Assembly (NCBI GenBank): GCA_016793805.1 | Contig: JAEUIZ010000042.1 | Location: 1 to 64,000, forward strand | DNA: 64,000 nt | Direction of reading: 5' to 3' | Origin: Phycisphaerae bacterium | Lineage (GTDB): Bacteria; Planctomycetota; Phycisphaerae; Phycisphaerales; UBA1924 | Shown: piece by piece, positions 34,156-43,217 of the stretch | How positions within the stretch are numbered: the stretch's first letter is position 1 | Layout of the letters: each line of letters begins with the position of its first letter | The notes under the pieces: generated by a model | The model's input: only the letters and a program-made list of their open reading frames with translations | Database searches by the model: none | Told to the model about the DNA's origin: nothing | Made by a program: the position numbers and the translations under genes

Positions 34156-34926
34156 GTGCGCTTGCTCCGCCGTGCCGCCGAGGTGCTGGTCCAGCAGGGC
34201 CCGCGCATGGTCATCATCAAGGCCGCATGGACCGCGCGGAACCACTACCTCGCGCTGAAGGAGAAGCGGCTCGCCCCGGCCGTCCGGCGCCGGCTCCACA
34301 ACGACCCCCCGCGCACCATCGACGCGGTGCTCGAGTTCCTCTGGTCTCCGGACGCCGACCTCATCCGCCCCGAGCAGGTCCGGGGCGAACTCGAAGCGCT
34401 CCTGCGGCTGGTTTTCGGGGGCGACGCGCCGCGGACGATCATGGAGATCGGGACGCACAACGGGGGCACGCTCTGCGCCTTTGCCGCCCTTGCCGCCGAC
34501 GACGCCACGATCATCAGCCTCGACCTGCCCGGCGGGGCGTTCGGCGGGGGCTACATGCCCTGGAAGATCCCGCTCTACCAGTCCTTCGCCAAGCCGGGCC
34601 AGACCATGCACCTCATCCGCGACGACTCGCACAGCCCGCTGACGCTGGAGCGGATCCGCGGCATCCTCGCCGGACGCCAACTCGACTTCCTCCTCATCGA
34701 CGGGGATCACACCTACGACGGCGTCAAACTCGACCACGAGATGTACGCGCCGCTCGTCCGCCCCGGCGGCGTCATCGCCTTCCATGACATCGCGCGCGAC
34801 CTCCCGCAGATCGGGAATGCCGTCGGGCGCTACTGGCAGACCGTCAAGGCCGCCACGCCGCACCAGGAGTTCCGCGTCAAGGACCCGGTCCTGGGCGACG
34901 TGGGCATCGGCGTCATCCGCGGATAG
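34156..34926 (+). CDS. SAM-dependent methyltransferase (Methyltransf_24 / cephalosporin-hydroxylase-like)
   Basis: A 256-residue protein with a class I SAM fold. RTIMEIGTHNGGTLCAFAAL is the SAM-binding motif I, followed by TIISLDLPGGAFGGGY (acidic residue after strand 2) and LDFLLIDGDHTYDGVKLDHE with GGVIAFHDIARD, the typical Methyltransf_24 core with its DGDHxYxxxxxD metal-like motif. The substrate is unknown; sugar or small-molecule O-methylation is common for the family. Start is GTG at 34156, 13 nt after rplT, so it is likely co-transcribed with the ribosomal genes. Confidence 0.85.
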   Translation: MRLLRRAAEVLVQQGPRMVIIKAAWTARNHYLALKEKRLAPAVRRRLHNDPPRTIDAVLEFLWSPDADLIRPEQVRGELEALLRLVFGGDAPRTIMEIGTHNGGTLCAFAALAADDATIISLDLPGGAFGGGYMPWKIPLYQSFAKPGQTMHLIRDDSHSPLTLERIRGILAGRQLDFLLIDGDHTYDGVKLDHEMYAPLVRPGGVIAFHDIARDLPQIGNAVGRYWQTVKAATPHQEFRVKDPVLGDVGIGVIRG

Positions 34927-34953
34927 CCGCAGCTCCGGCGCTCCTTCCGAGAC

Positions 34954-37005
34954 TCAAGGGGCCGAGCATCCCGCGGCGAACGCGTTGTTGAAGCAGGTGA
35001 AGTCGTTGACGTTGAGCACAGGCGGGTTCGTGCTGCCATCGCAGTTCGCCCGGCTGTCGCCCGTGGCAAAGAGGTTCTGGAAGCAGATGAAGTCGTTCAC
35101 GTTCAGGAACGGCAGCGTCGTGCTCGCGTCGCAGTTGGCATAGCACGACGACCCCGACGGCGGCGCGATCTCCGCCGAGATCCCGAAACTGGCCTCAAAG
35201 ATCCCCCCGGTGGCGCCGACGAGCGTCGCGGCGCCCGTGGCGGGGTTGATCCGCAGCAGTTGTTCGGTCGCGGCGTTGACGGTGTAGAGGTCCCCGTTGG
35301 CCACGACGCCCAGCCCGTTGCAGTCGGTGATCCCCGCGCCGAGCGCCCCGATCGTCACCATGGTGCCGGCGGGGAGATTGAAGCGCACGAGCGAGGTCGC
35401 GCCGCCCGCGTCGTTCACCCCATAGAGCGTGTTGTTGGAGGGGTTGAACTCGAGCCCGCCGACCGTCCCGCCGTTGGCCGGGCCGAGGGTCGTGGCTACG
35501 CCGCTGGCGGTGTTGATCGTGACGAGTTGCCCCGTGGCCTGCACGATCCCGTAGAGCACGCCCGCGGTGGGGTCATAGCCCAGCCCATTGATCACGCCCG
35601 CGGCCCCGGTGATGTTCGCCACGTACGTCGCGTTGCCCGTCGCCGGGTTGATCGTCCACAACTTGCGACCCGCGGCACCGGGCGCCACGCCGTAGGTGTC
35701 GTTGCTCACCGCAAAGAAGAGGCCCGTGGTCCAGTTGTATGCCAGGCCCTCCATCCGCGGGGGAGCGTCCTTGACCTTGGCAAAGTTGCCCGTCGTGGTG
35801 TTCAGCGTCCCGAAGTTGTTGACCGCGTCCCCGATCGCGTAGAGCGGGGGCGTGACCGTGCCGCGGCCCGTCAGGCAGAGCGTCCGCGGATTGGCGAGGG
35901 CCGTCACGAGTTGCGGCTGGTGGATCGCTCCGCCGTTGTTCGCTGTCCCCGCGGATGAGGTGCATCCGGCGTTGGTGTGGATCCCAATGATCTGATCGGT
36001 AGCCAGGTTGTGGACCGCCGAGCCGGAGTTCCCGCCCGTGGTGTCCACGGCATAGCGGATCGTGTTCACAGAGAGCGAGGTGTAGGGCCCGGTGTGCGTC
36101 TTGCCCACCTGGTTCCACGTCGGCGAGACCGGCGACGACGTGGTGCCATACCCGGTGATGCGGATCGTCTGGCCCGCCACCGCCGGCGCCGTCGCCGACT
36201 TGATGTAGAACTGCCCGTACCGCTGGAAGGGAGTCAGGCCCGTGTTGCTGTTCACGAACGTCGCGAAATACGCGAAGTCGCTCCCGATCGTGGCACTGCC
36301 CGATTGCGTCTGAAGCGACGAGGCGTCCACCGGGTACTGGTCCTCCGGCGGCGGGTTGACGATCGAGCCCCCGCTCGTCGAGAGCGGGACGTTGAACTGC
36401 TGCGTATCGCCCGCGCTCACCCCGCAGTGCCCGGCCGTCAGGAACATCCTGTTCGTGTCATCGTGCAGCCACGACGAGCACCCCTCGGGAACGTGCCGCG
36501 CGTTCCGCACGTCGTTCAGGAGCGTGCGATCGTCCGTGGGTCCGCAGATCGAGTCCGGCCCTTGGCCGTACGCGACTTCCTCGCCCGCGATCGCACCCGA
36601 GATCACGAGCCGGTTCGGGCCCGTTCCCGGATAGGCGAGCAACTCCACGAGGACCGCGTCCCCATTGAAATAGGCCGTCGCGTTGGCCCACTGCTTGACG
36701 CTCACCGAGTTCAGGTACTGCGTCCCGCCGTCGAGCAGCGACGTGATCCGCAGGTACGAGGCGTTGCCCTCCTCCACCCGGCCCGCGAGCACCACGTCCT
36801 TGAACCGCACCCGCACCCAGGGGGCATTGGGGACGAACACGGTCGTCGAGTAGACCACCCGGGCCGCGTCGCCCTTGCCCGGTGCGGCCACCACACCCGA
36901 ATCCGCTTTCCACGCCACGTTCCGGCTCGCAATGGGTGCCGACTGTGCCCATGCCTGGGCTGCGAATCCTGCCACCGCCACGAGCGCCGCGATCTGGTTC
37001 TTCAT
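34954..37005 (-). CDS. Exported trypsin-like protease with propeller-like repeats and GC-type dockerin
   Basis: A 683-residue protein. A signal peptide (NQIAALVAVAGFAAQAWAQ) is followed by a pro-region and an S1-type serine protease. The likely triad is His193 in LTAGHCG, Asp243 in GSDFAYF and Ser327 in TTGGNSGSAVH. From about residue 385 to 620 comes a repeat region (LYAIGDAVNNFGTLNTTTGN, LYGIVQATGQLVTINTASGV, LYTVNAATEQLLRINPATGA), a beta-propeller-like series. The C-terminus has two dockerin repeats (NCDASTTLPFLNVNDFICFQ, NCDGSTNPPVLNVNDFTCFN) ending FAAGCSAP. It is a surface or secreted protease. AGGAG eight to twelve bases upstream supports the ATG at 37005. Confidence 0.88.
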   Translation of the reverse strand: MKNQIAALVAVAGFAAQAWAQSAPIASRNVAWKADSGVVAAPGKGDAARVVYSTTVFVPNAPWVRVRFKDVVLAGRVEEGNASYLRITSLLDGGTQYLNSVSVKQWANATAYFNGDAVLVELLAYPGTGPNRLVISGAIAGEEVAYGQGPDSICGPTDDRTLLNDVRNARHVPEGCSSWLHDDTNRMFLTAGHCGVSAGDTQQFNVPLSTSGGSIVNPPPEDQYPVDASSLQTQSGSATIGSDFAYFATFVNSNTGLTPFQRYGQFYIKSATAPAVAGQTIRITGYGTTSSPVSPTWNQVGKTHTGPYTSLSVNTIRYAVDTTGGNSGSAVHNLATDQIIGIHTNAGCTSSAGTANNGGAIHQPQLVTALANPRTLCLTGRGTVTPPLYAIGDAVNNFGTLNTTTGNFAKVKDAPPRMEGLAYNWTTGLFFAVSNDTYGVAPGAAGRKLWTINPATGNATYVANITGAAGVINGLGYDPTAGVLYGIVQATGQLVTINTASGVATTLGPANGGTVGGLEFNPSNNTLYGVNDAGGATSLVRFNLPAGTMVTIGALGAGITDCNGLGVVANGDLYTVNAATEQLLRINPATGAATLVGATGGIFEASFGISAEIAPPSGSSCYANCDASTTLPFLNVNDFICFQNLFATGDSRANCDGSTNPPVLNVNDFTCFNNAFAAGCSAP

Positions 37006-37350
37006 CTCATGCTCCTGGGCAACAACCCAACCGTTCCCGCGGCTCGCGCGGGCTCAGACATCCCGGTTTGGGGCGCACTATGCCCCTCTTCCCCCAACGG
37101 GCATCGAAAAGGTACACCAAAACGCCCAAGTGAGCAAGGCGATCCATGAAACGCCGAGTGTTTCAGGACCGTACCGAGGGGGCGATCCCCTCATGCAACG
37201 GCCTTCCGAGCATCGGCGCTCGCCCTCGTGCTCGTCCGGTTCGCCCCTGAGAACAATGCTGGACTTCGATCGTCCAGTGTATATGATGTTAGGGGCTTGT
37301 TGGCCACTCGTCGGCCCAAGCGAGTCTGATCACTTCCGGGAGATGCACAC
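37006..37350. other. Intergenic region between divergent exported-protein genes
   Basis: A 345-nt gap. It contains the promoter for the DUF1579 gene (37260-37287), a GGGAG Shine-Dalgarno near 37337, and the AGGAG site of the protease gene next to 37005. Codon-like structure is absent in all frames that I read. The stretch 37080-37160 is less GC-rich than its surroundings. Confidence 0.7.
37260..37287 (+). promoter_or_regulatory. Sigma-70-type promoter with a palindrome over the -35 box
   Basis: TGGACT (37260-37265), a 16-bp spacer and TATGAT (37282-37287). A perfect 6-bp inverted repeat CTGGAC-N7-GTCCAG (37259-37277) covers the -35 box and most of the spacer, as an operator would. The regulated gene starts at 37351. 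Confidence 0.6.
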
Positions 37351-38040
37351 ATGATGAAGCGTTCGATCTCGTTCCTCGCCGTCGCCCTCATGGCGGGCTC
37401 CGCGCTCGCCCAGGACCACAAGCCCGCGCCCGCGAAGGCGGGACAGCCGCCCGCGACCCCGGCCAAGCCCGCGAAGCCCGACGCGGCCCAGCCCCCGATG
37501 GACCCGATGATGGAGGCGTGGATGAAGGCCGGTCAGCCCGGCCCGGAGCACGCCCGTTTCAAGATGATGGAGGGCACCTGGGACTGCGCGGTCAAGATGT
37601 ACGACCCGAGCAACCCGTCCGCGGAGCCGCAGGAGTCCAAGGCCGTGATGGTCAACCGACTGGTTCTCGACGGACGGTTCATCCACCACGACTACAAGGG
37701 CGACATGATGGGGATGCCCTTTGTTGGGGCCGGGACCTTCGGGTTCAACAACGTCTCCAAGAAGTACGAGGTCACCTGGACCGACTCGATGTCCACGTGC
37801 ATCATGTTCACCACCGGGACGTACGACGAGGCCACGAAGACCTACACGATGACCGGCGAGATCGACAACCCGATGGGCGGGAAGTCGAAGATGCGCGAGT
37901 TGATCAAGATCGTGGACAACAACAAGCACATCATGGAGATGTTCTCGACCGATCCCGGCAAGGAAGAGTGCCGCTGTATGGTCATCACCTACACGCGTTC
38001 GACCAAGCCGATGAGCAGCGTCCCCGCCGACAAGCACTAG
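37351..38040 (+). CDS. Exported DUF1579 protein
   Basis: A 229-residue protein with a signal peptide (SISFLAVALMAGSALAQ), a Pro/Ala/Lys linker and a DUF1579 domain from about residue 65. The domain reads EHARFKMMEGTWDCAVKMYD, LDGRFIHHDYKGDMMGMPF, GTFGFNNVSKKYEVTWTDSM and TGEIDNPMGGKSKMRELIKI. DUF1579 is a lipocalin-like beta barrel of unknown ligand. The gene has its own promoter with an operator-like palindrome and ends at a strong terminator, so it is monocistronic. Confidence 0.88.
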   Translation: MMKRSISFLAVALMAGSALAQDHKPAPAKAGQPPATPAKPAKPDAAQPPMDPMMEAWMKAGQPGPEHARFKMMEGTWDCAVKMYDPSNPSAEPQESKAVMVNRLVLDGRFIHHDYKGDMMGMPFVGAGTFGFNNVSKKYEVTWTDSMSTCIMFTTGTYDEATKTYTMTGEIDNPMGGKSKMRELIKIVDNNKHIMEMFSTDPGKEECRCMVITYTRSTKPMSSVPADKH

Positions 38041-38066
38041 CCACGGCTCCGAGCCCCGCTCGCACC

Positions 38067-38098
38067 AGAGGCCCGGGCCGTCCCGGGCCTCTTTCATT
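38067..38098 (+). terminator. Strong rho-independent terminator
   Basis: A perfect 11-bp stem, AGAGGCCCGGG (38067-38077) with CCCGGGCCTCT (38082-38092), a 4-nt loop CCGT, then TTCATT, 27 nt after the DUF1579 stop. Confidence 0.85.
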
Positions 38099-38162
38099 GG
38101 CCCATGCGCCCGGATTGACTCCGCCGCTCTTGGGGCGCACGATCCGGCAAGGAGTCGTGGCG

Positions 38163-38612
38163 ATGGCCCTGCGCATGGAGTTGTCCAGAATCCTGATCCG
38201 TGAACTCAATGACTACCAGATCATCGAGTTGCGCGAGGCCGACGTGCCCCCGGATGGCCCGGGCAAGGGCGCGGGCGACGACGGCCGACGCTGCTTCCCC
38301 ATCGTCATCGGGCTGCCCGAGGCCCAGGCGATCGACCGCCGGATCAAGGGCATCGCGATCAAGCGCCCGCAGACCCACGATCTGCTGGCCAACATTCTGA
38401 CGGCCCTCGGCGCGTCGCTGAAGTCCATCACCATCACCGACCTCTCCGACCACACCTTCTTCGCCACCCTCGACGTGCAGAAGCCAGACGGCGAACTCGT
38501 CCACATCGACTCCCGGCCCAGCGACGCGATCGCGCTGGGGATCGCCAACGACGTGCCGATCTTTGTCGAGGAGCACGTCCTGGACGCCGCCCTCGCCGCG
38601 GACGAGTCCTAG
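38163..38612 (+). CDS. Bifunctional nuclease domain protein (DUF151)
   Basis: A 149-residue protein. ILIRELNDYQIIELREAD, FPIVIGLPEAQAIDRRIKG and the RPQTHDLLANILTALGASLK stretch, then DSRPSDAIALGIANDVPIFV, match the BFN/DUF151 family that includes a characterised plant nuclease with DNase and RNase activity. Bacterial members are widespread and their role is poorly defined. The ATG at 38163 is used; GTG six bases earlier is possible. truD starts three bases after its stop, so the two are in one operon. Confidence 0.88.
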   Translation: MALRMELSRILIRELNDYQIIELREADVPPDGPGKGAGDDGRRCFPIVIGLPEAQAIDRRIKGIAIKRPQTHDLLANILTALGASLKSITITDLSDHTFFATLDVQKPDGELVHIDSRPSDAIALGIANDVPIFVEEHVLDAALAADES

Positions 38613-38615
38613 ACC

Positions 38616-39908
38616 TTGGACCCGCTCCCCGGCCCGCACGTCGACCCACCCGCCTACCTCACCGACACGATCCCCGGCATCGGGGGCGCCATCAAGGAGC
38701 GACCCGAGGACTTCCTCGTCGATGAGATCCCGCTCTATCAGCCCTCCGGCACGGGCGAGCACGTCTACCTCCTCGTCCAGAAGCGCGGGATGACGACCCT
38801 CCAGGCCGCGCGTGTCCTGGCCCGTCACTTCGGCGTCCACCACTCCGCGGTCGGGCACGCCGGGCTCAAGGACCGCCGCGCCGTCACGCGACAGGTCTTC
38901 TCCGTCCACGTCCCGGGCAAGCGGCCCGAGGACTTCCCGATGCTCCAGCACGAGCACATGGCCGTCTTGTGGGCCGACCTCCACACCAATAAACTCCGCA
39001 CGGGGCACCTCGCCGGCAACCGATTCTCGATCAAGGTCCGCCGGGTCGAGCCCGCCGCCGCCCGGCACGCGCTCGACGCCCTTCGCATCCTCGAACGCAT
39101 CGGGGTTCCCAATCGCATCGGAGAGCAGCGCTTCGGCTATCTCCTGCGCAACCACCTCGTCGGCCGCGCCATCCTGCTCGACGACGCCGACGCCGCCCTC
39201 GACGCGATACTCGGGCCGGGACCCCCGCACCTGCCCGATGTCCAGGCCGAGGCGCGCCGGCTCTATGCCCAGCGCGACTTCGTCGCCGCCCTCCACGCCT
39301 TCAGCCACCACTCCCGCACCGAGCGACGTGTGCTGGGCGAACTCGCCCGAGGACGATCGCCCCACCGGGCCCTCCGCGCCATCGACCGCCAGGAAGAGGA
39401 GTTCTTCCTCTCCGCCCTCCAGTCTGCCGTCTTCAACGACGTGCTCGACCAGCGCCTCCGCGCCGGGACGCTCGCGCGGCTGCTCCCGGGCGACCTCGCC
39501 TTCAAGCACGACAACCGCGCCGTCTTTGCCATCCCGCCCGATCCGCCCGACCCCGACCTCGACGGGCGCCTGGCCCGGCTCGAGATCAGCCCCTCCGGCC
39601 CGATGTGGGGCGCCGACATGATCCGCGCCCGGGGCGAGATCGACCGGGCCGAACTCGACGCCCTCGCGCGCCTCGGCCTCTCGCCCGACCACCTCGCCGC
39701 CTTCGACGCCCAGCGCCGCGGACGGATCTCCGGCGCCCGCCGACCGCTCCGCGTCCCGATCTCGAACATCGAGGTCGAGGGCGGCGCCGATGCCGAGGGC
39801 GCCTATGTCCGCTGCGCGTTCGATCTCCCCCGCGGCGCGTTCGCCACCACGGTGCTTCGCGAGATCATGAAGCCCGACCGCGGGCTCCACGACGACGAGG
39901 AGCCGTGA
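38616..39908 (+). CDS. truD: tRNA pseudouridine(13) synthase TruD
   Basis: A 430-residue pseudouridine synthase for tRNA position 13. IGGAIKERPEDFLVDEIPLY is the family N-terminus. HAGLKDRRAVTRQVFSV carries the catalytic aspartate (D86), HLAGNRFSIKVRRV and RIGEQRFGYLLRNHLVGRAI are conserved, and LPRGAFATTVLREIMK is the TruD C-terminal motif. The only workable start is TTG at 38616, three bases after the upstream stop; the first in-frame ATG is too far inside. Nothing is missing. Confidence 0.94.
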   Translation: MDPLPGPHVDPPAYLTDTIPGIGGAIKERPEDFLVDEIPLYQPSGTGEHVYLLVQKRGMTTLQAARVLARHFGVHHSAVGHAGLKDRRAVTRQVFSVHVPGKRPEDFPMLQHEHMAVLWADLHTNKLRTGHLAGNRFSIKVRRVEPAAARHALDALRILERIGVPNRIGEQRFGYLLRNHLVGRAILLDDADAALDAILGPGPPHLPDVQAEARRLYAQRDFVAALHAFSHHSRTERRVLGELARGRSPHRALRAIDRQEEEFFLSALQSAVFNDVLDQRLRAGTLARLLPGDLAFKHDNRAVFAIPPDPPDPDLDGRLARLEISPSGPMWGADMIRARGEIDRAELDALARLGLSPDHLAAFDAQRRGRISGARRPLRVPISNIEVEGGADAEGAYVRCAFDLPRGAFATTVLREIMKPDRGLHDDEEP

Positions 39909-40004
39909 CTTCGGCACGACCGGCGCACCGCGTTGATGCCCATGCGCCGCTCTGTTCGCCGCCAGCGTCCCGCTTCGGTGGCACGGGCGTCCCGCCTGTG
40001 CGCT

Positions 40005-41432
40005 CTACGGCCCGCACCCGGCCGCGAACCTGGTCTGGTAGCACACGAAGTCCGCCACGTCGATCGTCGCGTCCACGGTGCAGTTGGCGTAGGGGTCCTG
40101 GGCCGCGAACATGCCGATGAAGCACACGAAGTCGGCGACGGTCAGCACGCGATCAAGGTCGCAATCGGCGTAGCAGTTCGGGCTGCCCACCCATTGGGCG
40201 TACTTCGGGACGATGCCCCCGCCGGCCCTCGTCGCGCCGACGAAGAGCGACGGGCCCCGGCGCGGATCGTGCATGACCTGGAGGCTGTTGGGGCGCGGGC
40301 CGTGCTGCGGATAGGGGATGCCCGCGCCGAGCGGCTCCCAGGTGGTCCCGTCGAAGCGGGCGATGCCGCTGGCGGCCACGCCCTGGACGTTGCCCCAGCC
40401 CCCGGTGATGTAGAGCGCCGGCGCGCGGCCGTCGTCGAAGACCGCGATGCCGTTGATGGTGGTGAGGGTCTTCGGCGGGACGATGATGCTCGGGATGATG
40501 CTCCAGGTCTGGCCGTCCCACTTGTTGAGGAAGCCCGGCTCCTGCCCGTTGATCCATCCGCCGCCGTTGGCGCAGTAGAGCGCCGGCCCGCTGCCGTCGT
40601 CGAAGGTGACGCAGTTGAAGTCGGAACTCTGGCGCGTCACCAGACCGGGATACGGCGCGTGCCACTGCTGGCCATCCCACCTCGCAAAGCCCCGGGCGGA
40701 AATGCCGTTCATCGCCGTGAAGTCGCCGAAGGCGTAGAGCGAGAGGCCGTGGCCGTCGTCGAAGGGGATCAACGTCACCACCGAGTGACCGCCCGAGGCC
40801 GCGCCGATCACCTCCCAGTTGCCGCCGGTCCAGCGTGCGACTTGGAAGTTCGACGAGTACGGAGTTTCGGCGAGCATCCCATAGACACGAGGGCCGTCGC
40901 CGAGGTCGAGGCTCATTACCGGCCAGCGACGGGGGTACGGCTCGTCCGGATTACCAACCGCAAAGCCAGGGGGACCAGGTACCCACGTGGCACCCGTCCA
41001 TCGCTTCGTCCAGCACACAAAGGCAACTCCTGCAATGCCATTGACGACCGCGGGGTCGTGCCACCGAACTTCATCGACACCCACCAGATAGAGCGCCTTC
41101 GTGCCATCCAGCTCAAGCACGACCATGTGAGTGAGATTCGTATAGAGCGACAACCCCCGCTCGTCGCGATTGGCGATCACCTCCCACATCCCGCTGCGCC
41201 ATCGAAAGATGCTCTGATATGTACCTCCTCCCCCACCCGGGTTCAATGCCAGCAGATAGAGCCCGTCGCCGAAGCCGTCGTCGAAGACCAGGGTTTGAAA
41301 GAAGATGTTCGCGTTCACCGGTCCCGTCGAAGCCCAGTATGGCTGGCCGTTCTGTGCGTACGACGGCGCAGGAGACAGCGCTAGGCCGGTAGCGACCAAC
41401 ACGATGAGATGGATGAACTGCGGGCGTGTCAT
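40005..41432 (-). CDS. Exported propeller-like protein with dockerin-like C-terminus
   Basis: A 475-residue protein with a signal peptide (FIHLIVLVATGLALSPAPSY). About eight repeats follow the pattern 'R.W.G..W..........V..L...DDG.G..LY..G.F', for example FARWDGQQWHAPYPGLVTRQ and CVTFDDGSGPALYCANGG, so a beta-propeller is likely. The C-terminus (DCDLDRVLTVADFVCFIGMF, NCTVDATIDVADFVCYQTRF) is a divergent dockerin pair ending AAGCGP. GGAGG is present before the ATG at 41432. The ligand is unknown. It lies in tandem with the next gene on the same strand. Confidence 0.8.
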   Translation of the reverse strand: MTRPQFIHLIVLVATGLALSPAPSYAQNGQPYWASTGPVNANIFFQTLVFDDGFGDGLYLLALNPGGGGGTYQSIFRWRSGMWEVIANRDERGLSLYTNLTHMVVLELDGTKALYLVGVDEVRWHDPAVVNGIAGVAFVCWTKRWTGATWVPGPPGFAVGNPDEPYPRRWPVMSLDLGDGPRVYGMLAETPYSSNFQVARWTGGNWEVIGAASGGHSVVTLIPFDDGHGLSLYAFGDFTAMNGISARGFARWDGQQWHAPYPGLVTRQSSDFNCVTFDDGSGPALYCANGGGWINGQEPGFLNKWDGQTWSIIPSIIVPPKTLTTINGIAVFDDGRAPALYITGGWGNVQGVAASGIARFDGTTWEPLGAGIPYPQHGPRPNSLQVMHDPRRGPSLFVGATRAGGGIVPKYAQWVGSPNCYADCDLDRVLTVADFVCFIGMFAAQDPYANCTVDATIDVADFVCYQTRFAAGCGP

Positions 41433-41478
41433 GGTTCCTCCAAGCGATAGAGCGTGGTTGCGACGCGTGTTTCAGAAC

Positions 41479-43059
41479 TCAGGGTTCGGGGTTGACGTCG
41501 TCGTAGCGTCGGGTTCCCCAGTCAGCCCCCGACGCGGCTGCGGTCGCGGTGCCCGTCACAAAGATGCCCCAGACGTTCGCGCTGCTCTCCACGAACTGAC
41601 GGCATCCGAGCGCGAGTGCCACGTCGTCGTATCCTGCGCGATCGTACGTGGCGGTCCACTTCGGGCTCTGGGTCCCGATCACAAACGCGTTGTAGCGCAG
41701 CAGAACGTAGTTTGCATGGGCGTCGTTGGCGCTCTGCACGGCACCGACGACATAGACGTTTGGACTCTGAATCGGGTCCTGGTTCTCATTCGCGGACAAG
41801 CCCACGCTGACGGCAAGCCCGCGATCTGGTCCGTAGGCGCTCGAACCGGCGACGATGCTCGACCAGTTGTAGCTGAGCCCAACGCCGTCATCATCGCGTT
41901 GAACCGTGTAGACGTTCGAGCGACCATTCACGGTGTTTGAGCCCGTGATCCACACGAACGAGAACGGGTCGCGCTCTGAACTGCCGGCGTCGGCCAACGC
42001 CATCACCGCCGACGGGATGTCCATCCCGGTTTCATTGATTGCTTCCGCCCATCGTTGGGTGAGACTGCCGTCGCCATTCACGAGATAGGACTCGGTGTAG
42101 TAGTCCGAATCGGCCACCGACGACGGGTAGCAGTGGCCACTGATCAGAAGGTGCGGGTAGGTGCGCGTGGTCCAGTCGGTGCTCCATCCGCCGGGGTTGG
42201 CGAAGACCGTGGCCCGGCTGTGCTGCGAGGCGGCGCCGAAGGGCGTGAGCTTGGCGACCTGGGCGCTGTTGCCGTTCTGCCACCCGACGATCTTGTATTT
42301 CAGCACGCCGCTGACCGTGGTGGTTCCGCCGATGTAGATGAACGTGCCGCCCTGGCTCGTGCTCGAGCCGGAGATGGCGACGCCGACGGGCACGTCGTCG
42401 ACCGAGCCGGAACTCGACCACTCACCGCAGAACGCGGTCGTGCCGTTGCTCGCGTTCAGCGCGACGGCCTTCATATCGCGGCCCGCGCCCTTGCGATCGA
42501 TGCCCACGGCGACGTAGTGCTCGCCCGCGCCGACTGCGAGGCCGACGCATCGGTCGTCGTCCTGCCGGTTCGCGTCCTCCGAGTCATCGTCGTCGATCAC
42601 CTTCGACCAGGCGAGGTCCATCGCGCCGGTGGTGTAGTTGGCCTGAAAGCAGATGACGAAGACACGCTTCAGTCCGTTGACCGGAACGTCGCCCGCGACA
42701 TAGACGCGGACATAGTCGTTCGACGGGTTGGCGAACACGTCCATGTGCGTGGCTGTGTAGAGCGTGGCAGAGGGATCGACGGCGGGCCATTGTCCGTCGC
42801 CGATGATGCCCGTGCCGCTCGGATTCTCGCGGGTGTAGCGGACCACGCGGACGACAGAGGCGGTGGACGAGTACCGGATGGTGCCGGCGACGTAGACCGA
42901 GCCGTCGGCCTCAATGCACCCCACCGGCGTGTCGATCTGGGCCGTTAGTTGGCTCGCCGGGTAGGGGCGAGTCCAGACAGGGGACTGCGCTGCCGCAGGG
43001 CTCACGATGCCGCTACCCCCCCCCCCCCGCCCGAACACAGCGCGACCGCCACGAGGCAC
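41479..43059 (-). CDS. Exported repeat protein, N-terminus interrupted by a G13 run
   Basis: At least 520 residues of propeller-like sequence (SBBP-like repeats): CIEADGSVYVAGTIRYSSTA, DYVRVYVAGDVPVNGLKRVF, GTFIYIGGTTTVSGVLKYKI and NVYVVGAVQSANDAHANYVL. No dockerin is present; the protein ends TRRYDDVNPEP. In the current sequence the frame opens only at GTG 43059, which gives no signal peptide. An ATG at 43090 with an AAGGAG site lies in another frame and hits a stop right after the G13 run (43016-43028). A third frame over the same DNA reads hydrophobic (CLVAVALCSGG). The true start therefore depends on the length of the run, or on a sequencing error in it. Confidence 0.7.
   Translation of the reverse strand: MPRGGRAVFGRGGGGSGIVSPAAAQSPVWTRPYPASQLTAQIDTPVGCIEADGSVYVAGTIRYSSTASVVRVVRYTRENPSGTGIIGDGQWPAVDPSATLYTATHMDVFANPSNDYVRVYVAGDVPVNGLKRVFVICFQANYTTGAMDLAWSKVIDDDDSEDANRQDDDRCVGLAVGAGEHYVAVGIDRKGAGRDMKAVALNASNGTTAFCGEWSSSGSVDDVPVGVAISGSSTSQGGTFIYIGGTTTVSGVLKYKIVGWQNGNSAQVAKLTPFGAASQHSRATVFANPGGWSTDWTTRTYPHLLISGHCYPSSVADSDYYTESYLVNGDGSLTQRWAEAINETGMDIPSAVMALADAGSSERDPFSFVWITGSNTVNGRSNVYTVQRDDDGVGLSYNWSSIVAGSSAYGPDRGLAVSVGLSANENQDPIQSPNVYVVGAVQSANDAHANYVLLRYNAFVIGTQSPKWTATYDRAGYDDVALALGCRQFVESSANVWGIFVTGTATAAASGADWGTRRYDDVNPEP
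43016..43028. repeat. C13 (G13 on coding strand) run at the 5' end of an exported-protein gene
   Basis: Thirteen consecutive C on the plus strand. With 12 G on the coding strand, the ATG at 43090 and its Shine-Dalgarno would be in frame with the downstream protein; with 13 that ATG stops after 25 codons. Confidence 0.9.
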
Positions 43060-43217
43060 GGCCTGCCGATCCGTCCGCGCCGATCTTCATGTTGCTCTCC
43101 TTTCGCGGTTCGTCCAGACACGACGCCACAACAGGTCGAGGCAACAGCAATATACCAGCCTTGTCAAGCGGCGGTTGCGGCCATGGCGGCAGGAAGCACG
43201 AGATGTTCCGGCCGGTC

